This document shows, in pieces, positions 8,128-16,700 of a DNA stretch of 62,100 nt (the stretch's first letter is position 1; every line of letters starts with the position of its first letter). The DNA comes from DMER01 sp003451645 (GTDB lineage Bacteria; Pseudomonadota; Alphaproteobacteria; Micropepsales; Micropepsaceae), in NCBI GenBank assembly GCA_031976175.1, contig DALYLR010000020.1, forward strand, positions 1-62,100, read 5' to 3'. The position numbers were made by a program, and so were the translations under genes. Under the pieces are notes generated by a model. The model was not told the origin of the DNA. It saw only the letters and a program-made list of their open reading frames with translations, and ran no database searches.

Positions 8128-8565
8128 TCAGTAGCCGTAATAGCCGGGATAGGTGTGGTAGCACTTGCGCTTGGAGGTCAGAGCGTGACCCGCCACGCCG
8201 CCGATCAGCGCGCCTGCAACGGTTGCAGCGCCGCGATCGCCGTGACGGCCAGCCGCTGCGTTGCCCAAAGCGCCGCCAATGATGGCGCCCGCGATCGCAC
8301 CGCCCGCACCATTCCGGCGCTTGCAGTGAACATAGCCATGGCCATAGCCATGATGGCCGCCATAGGCGTTATATCCATTGTACCCATAGTAGCCGTTATG
8401 GGCATAGGGGTTGTGATAGGCACGGCGATGACGATAGCCGTAATACGGATCGGCATAATGCGGATTGGCATAAGGATGCGCATAGGGGTGGGGATAGTGA
8501 CGCGCTTCTGCAGCAGTTGCGGTCACCAATGCGGCCGCCGCGGCGGCTACAGCAAAGAGTTTCAT
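8128..8565 (-). CDS. Secreted His/Tyr/Gly-rich protein with glycine-zipper segment
   Basis: 145-residue exported protein. Residues 1-20 form a signal peptide ending 'AEARH'. Then about 60 residues are built of short His-Pro-Tyr and Gly-Tyr units ('HPYAHPYANPHYADPYYGY' and similar). Next comes a glycine-zipper region of two Gly/Ala-rich hydrophobic helices ('GAIAGAIIGGALG' and 'VAGALIGGVAG') like the 17-kDa surface antigen and YMGG families, then a short Cys/Tyr tail. Start ATG 8565 has GGAG eight bases upstream. The His-rich part could bind metal; the zipper could sit in or pack against the outer membrane. Both roles are inferred from composition. Confidence 0.65.
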   Translation of the reverse strand: MKLFAVAAAAAALVTATAAEARHYPHPYAHPYANPHYADPYYGYRHRRAYHNPYAHNGYYGYNGYNAYGGHHGYGHGYVHCKRRNGAGGAIAGAIIGGALGNAAAGRHGDRGAATVAGALIGGVAGHALTSKRKCYHTYPGYYGY

Positions 8566-8702
8566 TCTCGACACTCCAGTTGAGCGGGGGTGGTTGCCAG
8601 AATTGCCCACGCTCCAGACCGAGGACAATGCTCCGCGCTGTCTGAACTGGAAATGAACGGTTAACAAGCCTGCGCAAAAAGACAGGCACCACCGCGTCTA
8701 AT

Positions 8703-9374
8703 TCAGGCGGCAGAGACCAATTGCTGGGACAGGCTGCCACGCGACGGCGGCACGTCCGAGAACTGGATACCCAGTCCGGTCTCATGATGGCGCACGACGC
8801 GGCCACGCATCTTGCCGATCAGAACCTCCTCGCCAATCGCGGGCCATTCGGCGGTCTCAACCGAGATGCCGCCAAGCGACATGTCGATGACCCGGCAGGG
8901 AATTTCGCGGCCGTCCTTGAACTGAAGTTTTGCAGCCTGGCTCATCGCCTCGCGCGAGTGCATACGTGCTTCAGCACCAGGCTGTCCGCTGCGGTTGATG
9001 CGCCAGGAGAGCTTCTCCTCCAATCGCTCGCGCTTATAGGGCGACAAGTTCAGCGCGACGGCAAAGCCAACGCTATGGCCCCGCTGGACGTGGCCTTCCA
9101 GACGGCCCAATTCGTCCACATAGGCGATAATGCCCGTCCCCGCTGGAGGCTGAATTTTGGCGGCAAAGGAAATGCCGCCGAGGGAGATGTCGATTACGCT
9201 GCCTTGATGCTCCGATCCGTCATCCAGCAAGAACCGGGCTCCAAGCTTCATTGGCGCACGGCGATGGCGGCGGCGTTCAGCGCCAGACGGCTCCTTCTTA
9301 GGATTGCTGGACGACTCGACAGGGAACGGCGGCAATTCGGACGTCGCGTCCGCGTGGTTATCGTGCTCTGACAT
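8703..9374 (-). CDS. Tandem PilZ domain protein
   Basis: 223 residues with two PilZ domains after a polar 30-residue N-terminus. The first (about 33-115) keeps both halves of the c-di-GMP motif: the Arg cluster 'RRRHRRAP' and 'DISLGGISF'. The second (about 140-215) has 'DMSLGGISV' but lacks the RxxxR element, so it probably does not bind the nucleotide by itself. Soluble, cytoplasmic. PilZ proteins translate c-di-GMP levels into changes in motility, polysaccharide or attachment; the nearby hfaB makes attachment a reasonable context, though no direct link is visible. Confidence 0.85.
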   Translation of the reverse strand: MSEHDNHADATSELPPFPVESSSNPKKEPSGAERRRHRRAPMKLGARFLLDDGSEHQGSVIDISLGGISFAAKIQPPAGTGIIAYVDELGRLEGHVQRGHSVGFAVALNLSPYKRERLEEKLSWRINRSGQPGAEARMHSREAMSQAAKLQFKDGREIPCRVIDMSLGGISVETAEWPAIGEEVLIGKMRGRVVRHHETGLGIQFSDVPPSRGSLSQQLVSAA

Positions 9375-9563
9375 GATTGTTCTCGAGGTCCCTCGCCGCC
9401 TGCGGCAACTACACTGGCTCTGTCCTGGTGCGCAGTCTAAGCGCGACAGCGTTAACGAAGCTTTTCGGACCCGAAAAAAAGGCGCGAACCGGGCTTGCCT
9501 GTTGCCTCTTTGGCGAATGGCGCATACCTGTCACAAATAGGCATTTGTGAATGGACACAGCAC

Positions 9564-11219
9564 ATGGATCAATTCGACTTCATCATCATCGGCGCAGGTA
9601 GTGCGGGCTGTGTTCTGGCGAACCGCTTGACCGCCGACCCTCAGAACAAGGTTTTGCTTCTCGAGGCGGGACCAAAGGATAACAACGCATTGGTCCAGAT
9701 GCCGGCGGGCGTCGGCCGCCTGATCTCCCAACCTTCCAAATTCAATTGGTGGTTCGAGACCGAAGGGCAAACCCACCTCAACAACCGCAAGCTCTATTGG
9801 CCGCGCGGTAAAGTGCTGGGTGGATCGTCGTCCATTAACGGCATGATCTATATCCGCGGCCACGCGCGTGACTATGACCTGTGGCGCCAGATGGGTTTGG
9901 CCGGCTGGGGCTTTGCCGATGTGCTGCCCTACTTCAAGCGCTCCGAAGCCAATCAGAATGGCGGCGATGATTTCCATGGCGGTGATGGCCCGCTCGCTGT
10001 CTCGAACGGCCAGTCGAGCATCCCCTTGTTCCGCGCTTATGTTGAGGCGGGTCGTCAAGCGGGTTATCCGACGACGGAGGATTTCAATGGCCGTCAGCAG
10101 GAAGGCTTCGGTCCCTATCAATTAACGATCAAGGACGGCGTGCGGTGGAGCGCGGCGAATGCCTACCTGAAACCCATCCTGGGCCGGCCCAATCTCAAGG
10201 TCGAAGTCAATGCCCTGACGCAGCGCATATTGTTCGAGGGCACGCGGGCCATTGGCGTCTCTTATTCACAGGGCGGCAAAATCATCGAGGTGCGCGCTGG
10301 GCGGGAGGTTCTTCTGTGCGGTGGGGCTGTTAACTCGCCGCAAACGCTGCTTCTCTCGGGCATTGGCGATCCAGACTATCTGAACCGGTGGAATATCCCG
10401 GTCGTGAGCGGCCTCAAAGGTGTGGGGCACAACCTCCAGGACCATCTGGATGTCACCTGCCAGTATGAATGCACGCAGCCCATCACGTTCCATAAATATA
10501 CCAACCCGCTTTGGCAGCTGCGTGTCGGTGTGGAGTACATGTTTAGAGGGACTGGGCCCGGCCGGCAGAATGGATTGGAGTCCGGGGCCTTCATCAAGAC
10601 GCGCAAAGAACTCGAGCTGCCCGATCTGCAAATTCACTTTGTGGCCGCCCTCATGATGGACCATGGCCGCAAGCCCGGTGACCGCCATGGCTTCATGGCC
10701 CACGCGTGTCAGCTCAGGCCCGAGAGCCGCGGCCAAATCGCGCTCAAATCAACCAACCCGCAAGACCCGCCGCTCATTCAGCCGAACTATCTCAGCACCG
10801 CAACTGACCGGCAAACCTTGCGCGACGGCGTCAAGATCTTGCGGGAGGTCTTTGCGCAGCCGGCCATGGGCCCCTATCGCGGTCCTGAAATGATGCCTGG
10901 CGCCGCCGTCCGCACGGACGATGAGATCGACGCCTATATCCGACAGACTGCGGAGACGATTTATCATCCGGTTGGCACCGCAAAAATGGGCCAGGACCCG
11001 ATGTCCGTCGTGGACACAGAGCTCAGAGTGCGCGGCGTCCAAGGCTTGCGTGTTGTTGATGCCTCAGTCATGCCCTCTCTAATCGGTGGTAACACCAATG
11101 CGCCAACCATCATGATTGCTGAGAAGGCGTCGGACATGATCCTTGGTAAACCAGCGTTGCCGCCAGAGCACACCCCTGTGGCAGAAGACCAACCCGCCCT
11201 CCGGAATGCCGTCCGGTAA
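9564..11219 (+). CDS. GMC family FAD-dependent oxidoreductase (choline dehydrogenase-like)
   Basis: 551-residue glucose-methanol-choline oxidoreductase. The FAD-binding 'IIGAGSAGCVLANRL' is at residues 8-22, GMC signature 1 around 'GKVLGGSSSINGM' (about 80-92), signature 2 near 'GAVNSPQTLLLSGIG' (about 255-270), and the active-site His in 'YHPVGTAKMG' near the C-terminus with 'GGNTNAPTIMIAEKASD' after it. It oxidises an alcohol, passing electrons to FAD. ATG 9564 gives the standard N-terminus; the frame is open 69 bases upstream without likeness. Substrate not identifiable; choline, alkanol and aryl-alcohol dehydrogenases all share this pattern. Confidence 0.85.
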   Translation: MDQFDFIIIGAGSAGCVLANRLTADPQNKVLLLEAGPKDNNALVQMPAGVGRLISQPSKFNWWFETEGQTHLNNRKLYWPRGKVLGGSSSINGMIYIRGHARDYDLWRQMGLAGWGFADVLPYFKRSEANQNGGDDFHGGDGPLAVSNGQSSIPLFRAYVEAGRQAGYPTTEDFNGRQQEGFGPYQLTIKDGVRWSAANAYLKPILGRPNLKVEVNALTQRILFEGTRAIGVSYSQGGKIIEVRAGREVLLCGGAVNSPQTLLLSGIGDPDYLNRWNIPVVSGLKGVGHNLQDHLDVTCQYECTQPITFHKYTNPLWQLRVGVEYMFRGTGPGRQNGLESGAFIKTRKELELPDLQIHFVAALMMDHGRKPGDRHGFMAHACQLRPESRGQIALKSTNPQDPPLIQPNYLSTATDRQTLRDGVKILREVFAQPAMGPYRGPEMMPGAAVRTDDEIDAYIRQTAETIYHPVGTAKMGQDPMSVVDTELRVRGVQGLRVVDASVMPSLIGGNTNAPTIMIAEKASDMILGKPALPPEHTPVAEDQPALRNAVR

Positions 11220-11301
11220 GGGAATTTTGACCAAAACGTGGCTTTCATTTCTTCGGACGACAGCCTATTCTGATAATGGAATCGTTTTGGGGAGTTTGGG
11301 T

Positions 11302-11616
11302 ATGCGGGTTGGTTACTGGGCTGCCATTGCCGCCGTTGCGTTGACGTTTGGTGCTTCGAGCGCGTCTGCGCGCAATTTGTATTTCGACGAGTGGTGCGCG
11401 GATCAAGGCTATGACAAGGCCCGCTGCGAGGCGCGCAATCCTGGCGATGTCGCGGCCTTCGAAGAGTATTGGCGCAAGGTCGAACGCTATGAGGAGGCGT
11501 ATAATTACCGCCGTTCCGAGGAAAAGCGCTGGAAAGATAATCTGAACTCTCTTGACCAGGACCTTCAGTCCGGCCCCGGCTTCTCGGACGAAGAGCGCCG
11601 CAACCGCTATCAGTAA
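11302..11616 (+). CDS. Small secreted hypothetical protein
   Basis: 104 residues. A clear signal peptide (residues 1-24, ending 'SSASA') is followed by a highly charged mature part of about 80 residues with two Cys ('EWCADQGYDKARCEA') and a Tyr/Arg/Glu-rich helical stretch. Start ATG 11302 follows a GGGGAG ribosome site. I do not recognise a family. It is followed by a strong terminator, so it is probably a single-gene unit or the end of one with the GMC oxidoreductase, 82 bases upstream. Confidence 0.6.
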   Translation: MRVGYWAAIAAVALTFGASSASARNLYFDEWCADQGYDKARCEARNPGDVAAFEEYWRKVERYEEAYNYRRSEEKRWKDNLNSLDQDLQSGPGFSDEERRNRYQ

Positions 11617-11632
11617 ATTGACTTCATCGGAC

Positions 11633-11663
11633 AAAAAGAGGGGCCCCTTCGGGCCCCTTTTGA
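11633..11663 (+). terminator. Strong rho-independent terminator
   Basis: GC-rich perfect hairpin with a TTCG-type loop centred near 11648, flanked by an A-run on the left and TTTT on the right, 17 bases after the small secreted gene. Because of the A-run it may also stop leftward transcripts of the PAS_5 gene. Confidence 0.85.
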
Positions 11664-11697
11664 GTTTGGTGCTGGGTGGAAAGCGTGATCGCTAGGT

Positions 11698-12357
11698 TCA
11701 GTCCACGAGGTCTAGCGCCGCCCGCGGACGCACGGGGAAAAGATCCTTTGGCGCAGCTGCTGCTGGCAGTGGATTCGAGACCACCAACCGCAGATTCGGC
11801 CGCGCTGGTACCTCGCTCACGGCCTTACCGCGCGCCGGGGTTTGCGTTGCGGGGGCGCCGGCCGTGTCTAACCCTGCTTCGGACATGCCCAAGAAGCGCA
11901 AGGCCTGAACCGGCTTGCCCCAAAGCCTGGCGATCGGGTCGAGCGGCTGGAAATAACCCAACACCATTGTTGCTTGGCCGCGCGCATCGAGCAGCGGCAG
12001 CAAGAGGATCTCAACGCCGATATGCTGCCCTTCCTCGGTTTCCGCGAGGCTCTCGATCACCATCGGCTGAACCAAGGTCATCGTGCGGGCCAACGCCGCC
12101 TGGATCGAAATCCGCGCACCGCGCGTCCACAAAGACCCGAACTCGCAACCCTTGAGTTCCCGCTCAAACCAATTGCACATAGCCGTGCCTGCCAGCCGGA
12201 TTTTCGCGTCAGGACCCGATTTCTCGAACAGCACGATTTGGCTTAGATGCCGCGAAAACATCCGAGGCTCGATCGCGGAGCGCAAGGGCGCCTTCTGGCC
12301 GAATTTGAGGGAGTCCCAGCCAAACAACACCGCTTTGCTTTCCGAGTGCCTGATCAT
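11698..12357 (-). CDS. PAS_5 domain protein
   Basis: 219 residues; the N-terminal two thirds (about 10-150) match the PAS_5 pattern of alphaproteobacteria, with 'LSQIVLFE', 'IRLAGTAMCNWFERELKG' and 'ILLLPLLDARGQATMVLGYFQPLD'. A Pro/Ala-rich, probably disordered tail follows. Start ATG 12357 is the first that fits the family; the frame is open 108 bases upstream. Ligand unknown. As far as I recall, the Caulobacter polarity factor MopJ is of this PAS type, so a regulatory role is plausible but not shown here. A perfect CtrA-type box lies about 165 bases upstream of its start, closer to the divergent neighbour. Confidence 0.7.
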   Translation of the reverse strand: MIRHSESKAVLFGWDSLKFGQKAPLRSAIEPRMFSRHLSQIVLFEKSGPDAKIRLAGTAMCNWFERELKGCEFGSLWTRGARISIQAALARTMTLVQPMVIESLAETEEGQHIGVEILLLPLLDARGQATMVLGYFQPLDPIARLWGKPVQALRFLGMSEAGLDTAGAPATQTPARGKAVSEVPARPNLRLVVSNPLPAAAAPKDLFPVRPRAALDLVD

Positions 12358-12520
12358 GCCGTTGGTCCTTGCCTGGGGTCCCGCCGCCGCTTGAAGCGTT
12401 TTGGGACGTTTGCGCCGTCTGTTGAGGACAAAGGAGCATCTCGCGTGCCATCCGGGCTGTGCCATTGCGGCGGACCCGGCAAAATCGTTCTGAGCAAAGT
12501 CTGAACGGCGAGAGTGGGCA

Positions 12521-12535
12521 TTAAGGAATAATTAA
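12521..12535. promoter_or_regulatory. CtrA-type binding site
   Basis: Exact TTAA-N7-TTAA (12521-12524 and 12532-12535), the consensus of the cell-cycle regulator CtrA, in the intergenic gap between the divergent PAS_5 gene and the secreted gene at 12629. It lies 93 bases before the latter's start, a sensible promoter distance. Confidence 0.5.
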
Positions 12536-12628
12536 GCTTTTTCTTCCGCCACCGTCACCTGTCGCTTACGCTGTTCAAGTGCGTGAGGCCGCGCAATGGC
12601 CCTTCACGCGTGGCAGGAGCTCAGTGAT

Positions 12629-13036
12629 ATGGTGTTTCGCAGCGGCGTTCTCGTTGGTTTGGCGGCGGCTCTTTTGAGTGCACAAGCACTGGCAAGCGTC
12701 CGGGTATGCTCAGTGTACGGATGCCGGACGTCAGTGGGGTCCGAACGCCAGGTCCAACATCGCTTTCACCGGCACTCTCATCTTGGCGTGAATGTCTTCC
12801 GTGGTGGCAGCTTTAACCGGCTCGGCCGGCTGGCCTGGCCGCACTATGCCGTCGCGGGCGTCTATCTGATCCAAGGTGGCGTGAGCACGCAGGCCCGGCG
12901 CGACCATGGGCACACAGGGCCCCTTGAGGTCGTTCGCATGATCTATGGGCCAGATAGCCTGCCAGTTCAGCGGGTCATCGAGGTCACGCCTGGCCTGCAC
13001 CTTGACGGGGGCGCAGGGCATTTCCCGCACGATTGA
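12629..13036 (+). CDS. Secreted hypothetical protein
   Basis: 135 residues with a signal peptide (hydrophobic 5-22, ending 'ALA') and a mature domain with two Cys close to the start ('VRVCSVYGCRT'), a His/Arg-rich stretch ('HRFHRHSH') and no membrane segment. The alternative start at 12596 adds eleven residues; ATG 12629 has GGAG nine bases upstream and gives a standard signal peptide. I do not recognise a family. It converges on the PhoX-type gene with twelve bases between stops. The upstream CtrA-type box suggests cell-cycle control. Confidence 0.5.
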   Translation: MVFRSGVLVGLAAALLSAQALASVRVCSVYGCRTSVGSERQVQHRFHRHSHLGVNVFRGGSFNRLGRLAWPHYAVAGVYLIQGGVSTQARRDHGHTGPLEVVRMIYGPDSLPVQRVIEVTPGLHLDGGAGHFPHD

Positions 13037-13048
13037 GTGCGACCGGCG

Positions 13049-14899
13049 CTAACCGCCGATCGGGCCATTATCCTTGCGTGTGATCACCACGACGGACGAG
13101 CGCGGCGGCATGCCCTGGCGGCGGTCCGGCCAGTTCAGGCCATTGCCGGTTGGGTCAAAGCCAGGGTCTTGCACCGCCACAAAGAGCGTCCGGCCGTCTG
13201 GCGTGAATTCCGGACCACAGAGCTCGGCGCCTTTGGGGATATTATAGAAGAACTTGACCTTGGCGCGCTCCGGCCCCTCTACGGTACAGGCGAACAGCCC
13301 GTTGGGGATCGGATTGGTTTCTTCCCGGTACCGCCAGTTATCGGTCGCGATCCAGAGGCGCCCTTTGGGGTCGACCGCCAGATTGTCCGGGCACGACAAG
13401 GCTGTCTTGGTGCCCTCCCCATAGCGCGATTGCCCTTGCGGGCCGCAGAGCATGACCACCGACCAGCGATAGGTCTGTTCCGTGTGATCGCCGCCCGAGG
13501 GCGCGAATTCCAGAACGTGGCCGTCTTCATTGGGACCGCGCGGGTTGGCCGCATCGACAGCGTCGGGCTTACGCTCCCGGTTCATGGTCAGATTGGCATA
13601 GACCCGCCCGGTCACCGGATTGAAATCGATGTCTTCAGGGCGGTCCATCGGCGTCCCGCCCACCGCGATGGCGGCAAGATAGCAATCGATCATCACATCG
13701 CCCAAGGTCGCGAAGTCCTTCAGAGCCCCTTGCCCCGGGAGCAGCGGGATCCACTCCAGCGCCTCAGCCGTGAACTTCGCGACAAAGAGCGTACCTTCGT
13801 CCAGCAACGCGCCCGCCTCAGCCTTGCTCATCGAGGCCGCATAGGGCTTGGCCGAGACAAACCGGTAGATGAAGCCGCTGATCCGGTCCTCACCTAGATA
13901 GACAACAACGCGCCCGTCTTTGTTGATGACGACACTTGCCGCCTCGTGACGGAACCGGCCCAAATGCGTGCGCTTGATGGGCTTTGCTTTCGGGTCATAG
14001 GGGTCGATCTCGACCATATAGCCGAACCGGACGGGCTCTTGCGGATCGAGGCCAGCGTCCCAGCGGAACTCGTAGATGCCCCATGGGTTCTTGCCCTTGC
14101 CCGTAATCCCCGCCGCCTCAAGCGACTTGAATTCAGGGTGCTCCTCCGGAGGCATGCCGCGGAAGAAATTCTGGAAATTCTCTTCCGCCGTCAGCACGGT
14201 GCCCCATGGCGTCTTGCCTCCGGCGCAATTGGCAACCGTGCCCAGGACATTGCGGCCCGTTGGATCGGCAATGGTTTTTGCACGCGGGTGCCCTGCGACG
14301 GGGCCGGACAGCACGCAGGGCGTTTGCGGCGTAATGCGACGCCCATAGCGGCTATTGGATACGACCCGCCATTGGCCATTGGTGCGCTTGACCTCGATGA
14401 TGGACAAGCCATGCGCCATCTGGTCGGCCTCAAGCTGCTCCTTGGTCAGGCTATTGCGATCGGTCACGCCGGGGAAAAAAACCTCCATCGTATTGAACTC
14501 ATGGTTCACTGAAAGGAGGCCGTGGGAGGATGCATCGTTGCCAGTGCCAATCGGGAAATAACCGATAAAATCATTTGCTGTGCCAAATTGTTTGGCTTGC
14601 GCCGCCGCAGGTCTGCCTTGGCCGACGAAGGGTGGCGCGCCCGCCTCCACTGGATCGCCCCAGCGGATCAGCACATTGGCGTCATAGCCGCTAGCCACCG
14701 CGTGGTCATAGATCACCTTCAACGGCAGATCGTCAAAATCGAGGGGCATCGCCGCCGATGCTGACGCCGCCGCTGGCAGGCCAGGCAGGATCGCCGCGGC
14801 GCTCAAAAGTCCCGCGGCACGCAGCATATCGCGGCGCGACATCACTGCGCTGAAAGGTTCACCAGCTCTGGACAAATTGTGTGGCGCATCTGCAGACAT
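13049..14899 (-). CDS. PhoX/DUF839 family phosphatase, Tat-exported
   Basis: 616 residues. The N-terminus holds a Tat signal: 'SRRDMLRAAG' followed by an Ala/Leu-rich stretch and a likely cleavage near residue 50. The body is the beta-propeller of the DUF839/PhoX family, with 'CAGGKTPWGTVLTAEEN' (about 205-221), 'RFRHEAA', and 'DNLAVDPKGRLWIATDNW' near 500. PhoX enzymes are Ca/Fe-dependent periplasmic phosphomonoesterases giving phosphate from organic phosphate; family members outside characterised PhoX are only presumed to do this. Start ATG 14899 is set by GGAGG eight bases upstream. It stands alone; no Pho-box was recognised. Confidence 0.8.
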   Translation of the reverse strand: MSADAPHNLSRAGEPFSAVMSRRDMLRAAGLLSAAAILPGLPAAASASAAMPLDFDDLPLKVIYDHAVASGYDANVLIRWGDPVEAGAPPFVGQGRPAAAQAKQFGTANDFIGYFPIGTGNDASSHGLLSVNHEFNTMEVFFPGVTDRNSLTKEQLEADQMAHGLSIIEVKRTNGQWRVVSNSRYGRRITPQTPCVLSGPVAGHPRAKTIADPTGRNVLGTVANCAGGKTPWGTVLTAEENFQNFFRGMPPEEHPEFKSLEAAGITGKGKNPWGIYEFRWDAGLDPQEPVRFGYMVEIDPYDPKAKPIKRTHLGRFRHEAASVVINKDGRVVVYLGEDRISGFIYRFVSAKPYAASMSKAEAGALLDEGTLFVAKFTAEALEWIPLLPGQGALKDFATLGDVMIDCYLAAIAVGGTPMDRPEDIDFNPVTGRVYANLTMNRERKPDAVDAANPRGPNEDGHVLEFAPSGGDHTEQTYRWSVVMLCGPQGQSRYGEGTKTALSCPDNLAVDPKGRLWIATDNWRYREETNPIPNGLFACTVEGPERAKVKFFYNIPKGAELCGPEFTPDGRTLFVAVQDPGFDPTGNGLNWPDRRQGMPPRSSVVVITRKDNGPIGG

Positions 14900-14983
14900 C
14901 GGCGAAACCTCCAAAAGTTAACACCAGTTTCGCTTACCTTGCGCATATGTCAGCGCCGTGACGGTTATCAGGACAACAACGAT

Positions 14984-15514
14984 TTATGTCAGTGGTTTAA
15001 GCTCGCGCGAAAATCGCTTCCAGTTCTGAACATAAACCTCAGCCGAAGCGCGCAGCAGCGCCATGCCGGCCTCGTCCACTGTGCGGATGACCCGACCGGG
15101 GATGCCTAAAACCATGGAGTTGTCTGGAATATCCTTGCCCTCGCCGATCAACGTCTTGGCGCCAATCAGGCAGTTCTTGCCAATGCGCGTGCGGTTGAGC
15201 ACGACCGCGCCGATACCGATTAGGCTGTTGTCGCCGACCGTACAGCCATGCAGCATGGCTTGGTGACCGATCGTGACATTCCGGCCAAGGGTCAAAGGGC
15301 AGCCGGGGTCAGTATGCATGACGGCTCCGTCTTGAACGTTGGAGCCCTCGCCAATCTCAATCCATTCATTATCGCCGCGCAGAACGGCACCGAACCAGAC
15401 GGATGCATCCTTTAACAAGCGAACCCGTCCGAGCACCACTGCGCTGTCTGCGATCCAGTACTGGCCTGCAGGGGGGAGATCGGGGACGAAATCGCCGAGG
15501 GTATAGACTGCCAT
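14984..15514 (-). CDS. Gamma-type carbonic anhydrase/left-handed beta-helix protein
   Basis: 176 residues of hexapeptide repeats forming a left-handed beta-helix. Candidate Zn ligands fit the gamma class: His in 'MHTDPG' and the pair in 'IGHQAMLHGC'. The C-terminal helix is also typical. These proteins (YrdA/PaaY/CamH type) either hydrate CO2 or act as structural relatives or thioesterases. Start ATG 15514 gives the standard length; upstream codons add no likeness. It faces away from the unrecognised gene at 15616, with about 100 bases between the two starts. Confidence 0.8.
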   Translation of the reverse strand: MAVYTLGDFVPDLPPAGQYWIADSAVVLGRVRLLKDASVWFGAVLRGDNEWIEIGEGSNVQDGAVMHTDPGCPLTLGRNVTIGHQAMLHGCTVGDNSLIGIGAVVLNRTRIGKNCLIGAKTLIGEGKDIPDNSMVLGIPGRVIRTVDEAGMALLRASAEVYVQNWKRFSRELKPLT

Positions 15515-15615
15515 AGGGTTGTCCGTTTGAATTGCATGAGGTTGGGCCAAGTTAGCCCCTTGCAGGCAGGCTGCACAGGGCGCATATGCCACACTGAAAC
15601 TAAGAGCGAGTGATC

Positions 15616-16614
15616 ATGGCACTGCCCGCGCCGCCAACCGGTGAAATGACACCTTACCTCTCCGCCGAAGATGCGCGGCAGATCATTACCGGCGCAATTC
15701 GCAGCCACTTTGCCCGAGTCCGTGCAAGAGTGCCCGCCTTTGTAGAGCAGAATTACGCCCTCCTGCCCGCCTTGAGGTTGAATGCCAAAGGCATCGGCCG
15801 GGACATGTTGCGGGCCCCATTGAATGCCGCGCTCGTGCTGCCGCACTTTGGTTTGCGGCTGTCGGCGATGGGCTTTGCGAAAGCGGGCCGTCATGAAACG
15901 GCCAATTGGCTGCGGTCGCGGCCCCTGTTCCTGCGCACCGATGTCGCCCGCGAAGTTGAGTGGCGCATTTGGACGCAATTGCTGCAACTCCCCTACCGGG
16001 ATGGGGCGCGCGTCTCGACGCATGATGCCTTGGCACAAGCGATTCTGGCGGCTCCAGAACTTAGAGATCGCCTTGATACGGCGGAGGCCGCATATCGACA
16101 ATCCGCCTCGGCTGCGGCGATGGAGGCCCGGCTCGCGAGCAATTTCCGCAGCTATGGCGAAAGCAGGGCCGCCGCAGCGGAAGTCGCATCCGCAACCGCA
16201 TGTCTAAGTGCGGGAGCTGCCCTTCTTGGTAAATTTACGCCATCAGTATTAACCCTAGGGCCTGCACTCGCGGAGTTGTTGGCCGCCAAGGTTGCCACCG
16301 GCAATGGCGGTCTGCTGACCGCGGTTTGGTTGGGTCTAGTGCCAGCAAAAGCTGGCGCTGTGGCCACTGTTGCAGTCTCGGCCGCCACGCTGGCCGCCGT
16401 TGCAGCGGCAACAGCTGTGTCCGGCGCTGTGACCGATCCCGTGCAAAAGGCCTTGGGTCTGCACCAACGGCGGCTCATCGCCATGATCGACGCCATCGAA
16501 CGGTCAATGCTGGGTGACAGCGAGGCCGTCTTCGTCGCGCGCGATCACTATGCGGGCCGCCTCATCGACCTCGTCGATGCACTCACCGCCGCATGGAGGC
16601 TCCTGCCCCGCTAA
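15616..16614 (+). CDS. Unrecognised membrane-associated protein (possible DUF6635-like)
   Basis: 332 residues. The N-terminal third has 'YFxxRRARVPAFVEQ'-style Arg-rich helix ('HFARVRARVPAFVEQNY') and 'GIGRDMLRAPLNAALVLPHF', which recalls DUF6635 proteins; I cannot confirm that. A helical, charged middle (about 110-195) is followed by about 75 residues very rich in Ala, Gly and Val that could form two to three membrane helices, then a basic amphipathic helical end. GTG 15610 is a possible alternative start. It lies 86 bases ahead of another unrecognised gene on the same strand, so the two may form an operon. Confidence 0.55.
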   Translation: MALPAPPTGEMTPYLSAEDARQIITGAIRSHFARVRARVPAFVEQNYALLPALRLNAKGIGRDMLRAPLNAALVLPHFGLRLSAMGFAKAGRHETANWLRSRPLFLRTDVAREVEWRIWTQLLQLPYRDGARVSTHDALAQAILAAPELRDRLDTAEAAYRQSASAAAMEARLASNFRSYGESRAAAAEVASATACLSAGAALLGKFTPSVLTLGPALAELLAAKVATGNGGLLTAVWLGLVPAKAGAVATVAVSAATLAAVAAATAVSGAVTDPVQKALGLHQRRLIAMIDAIERSMLGDSEAVFVARDHYAGRLIDLVDALTAAWRLLPR

Positions 16615-16700
16615 CGCGTCAGGCTTTTGTTTGGCCGCATTTGCGTGCAATATGAAATTGCGGGTGGGCGCAAGTTGGCGTTGGGGAGAGGACGGCGGCG

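Noticed and set aside
7177..8670. 13-base identical sequence with a TTAA core at 7177-7189 and 8658-8670, each before a minus-strand gene
   Set aside because: In 62 kb tens of 13-base matches are expected by chance, so it does not by itself show a shared operator.
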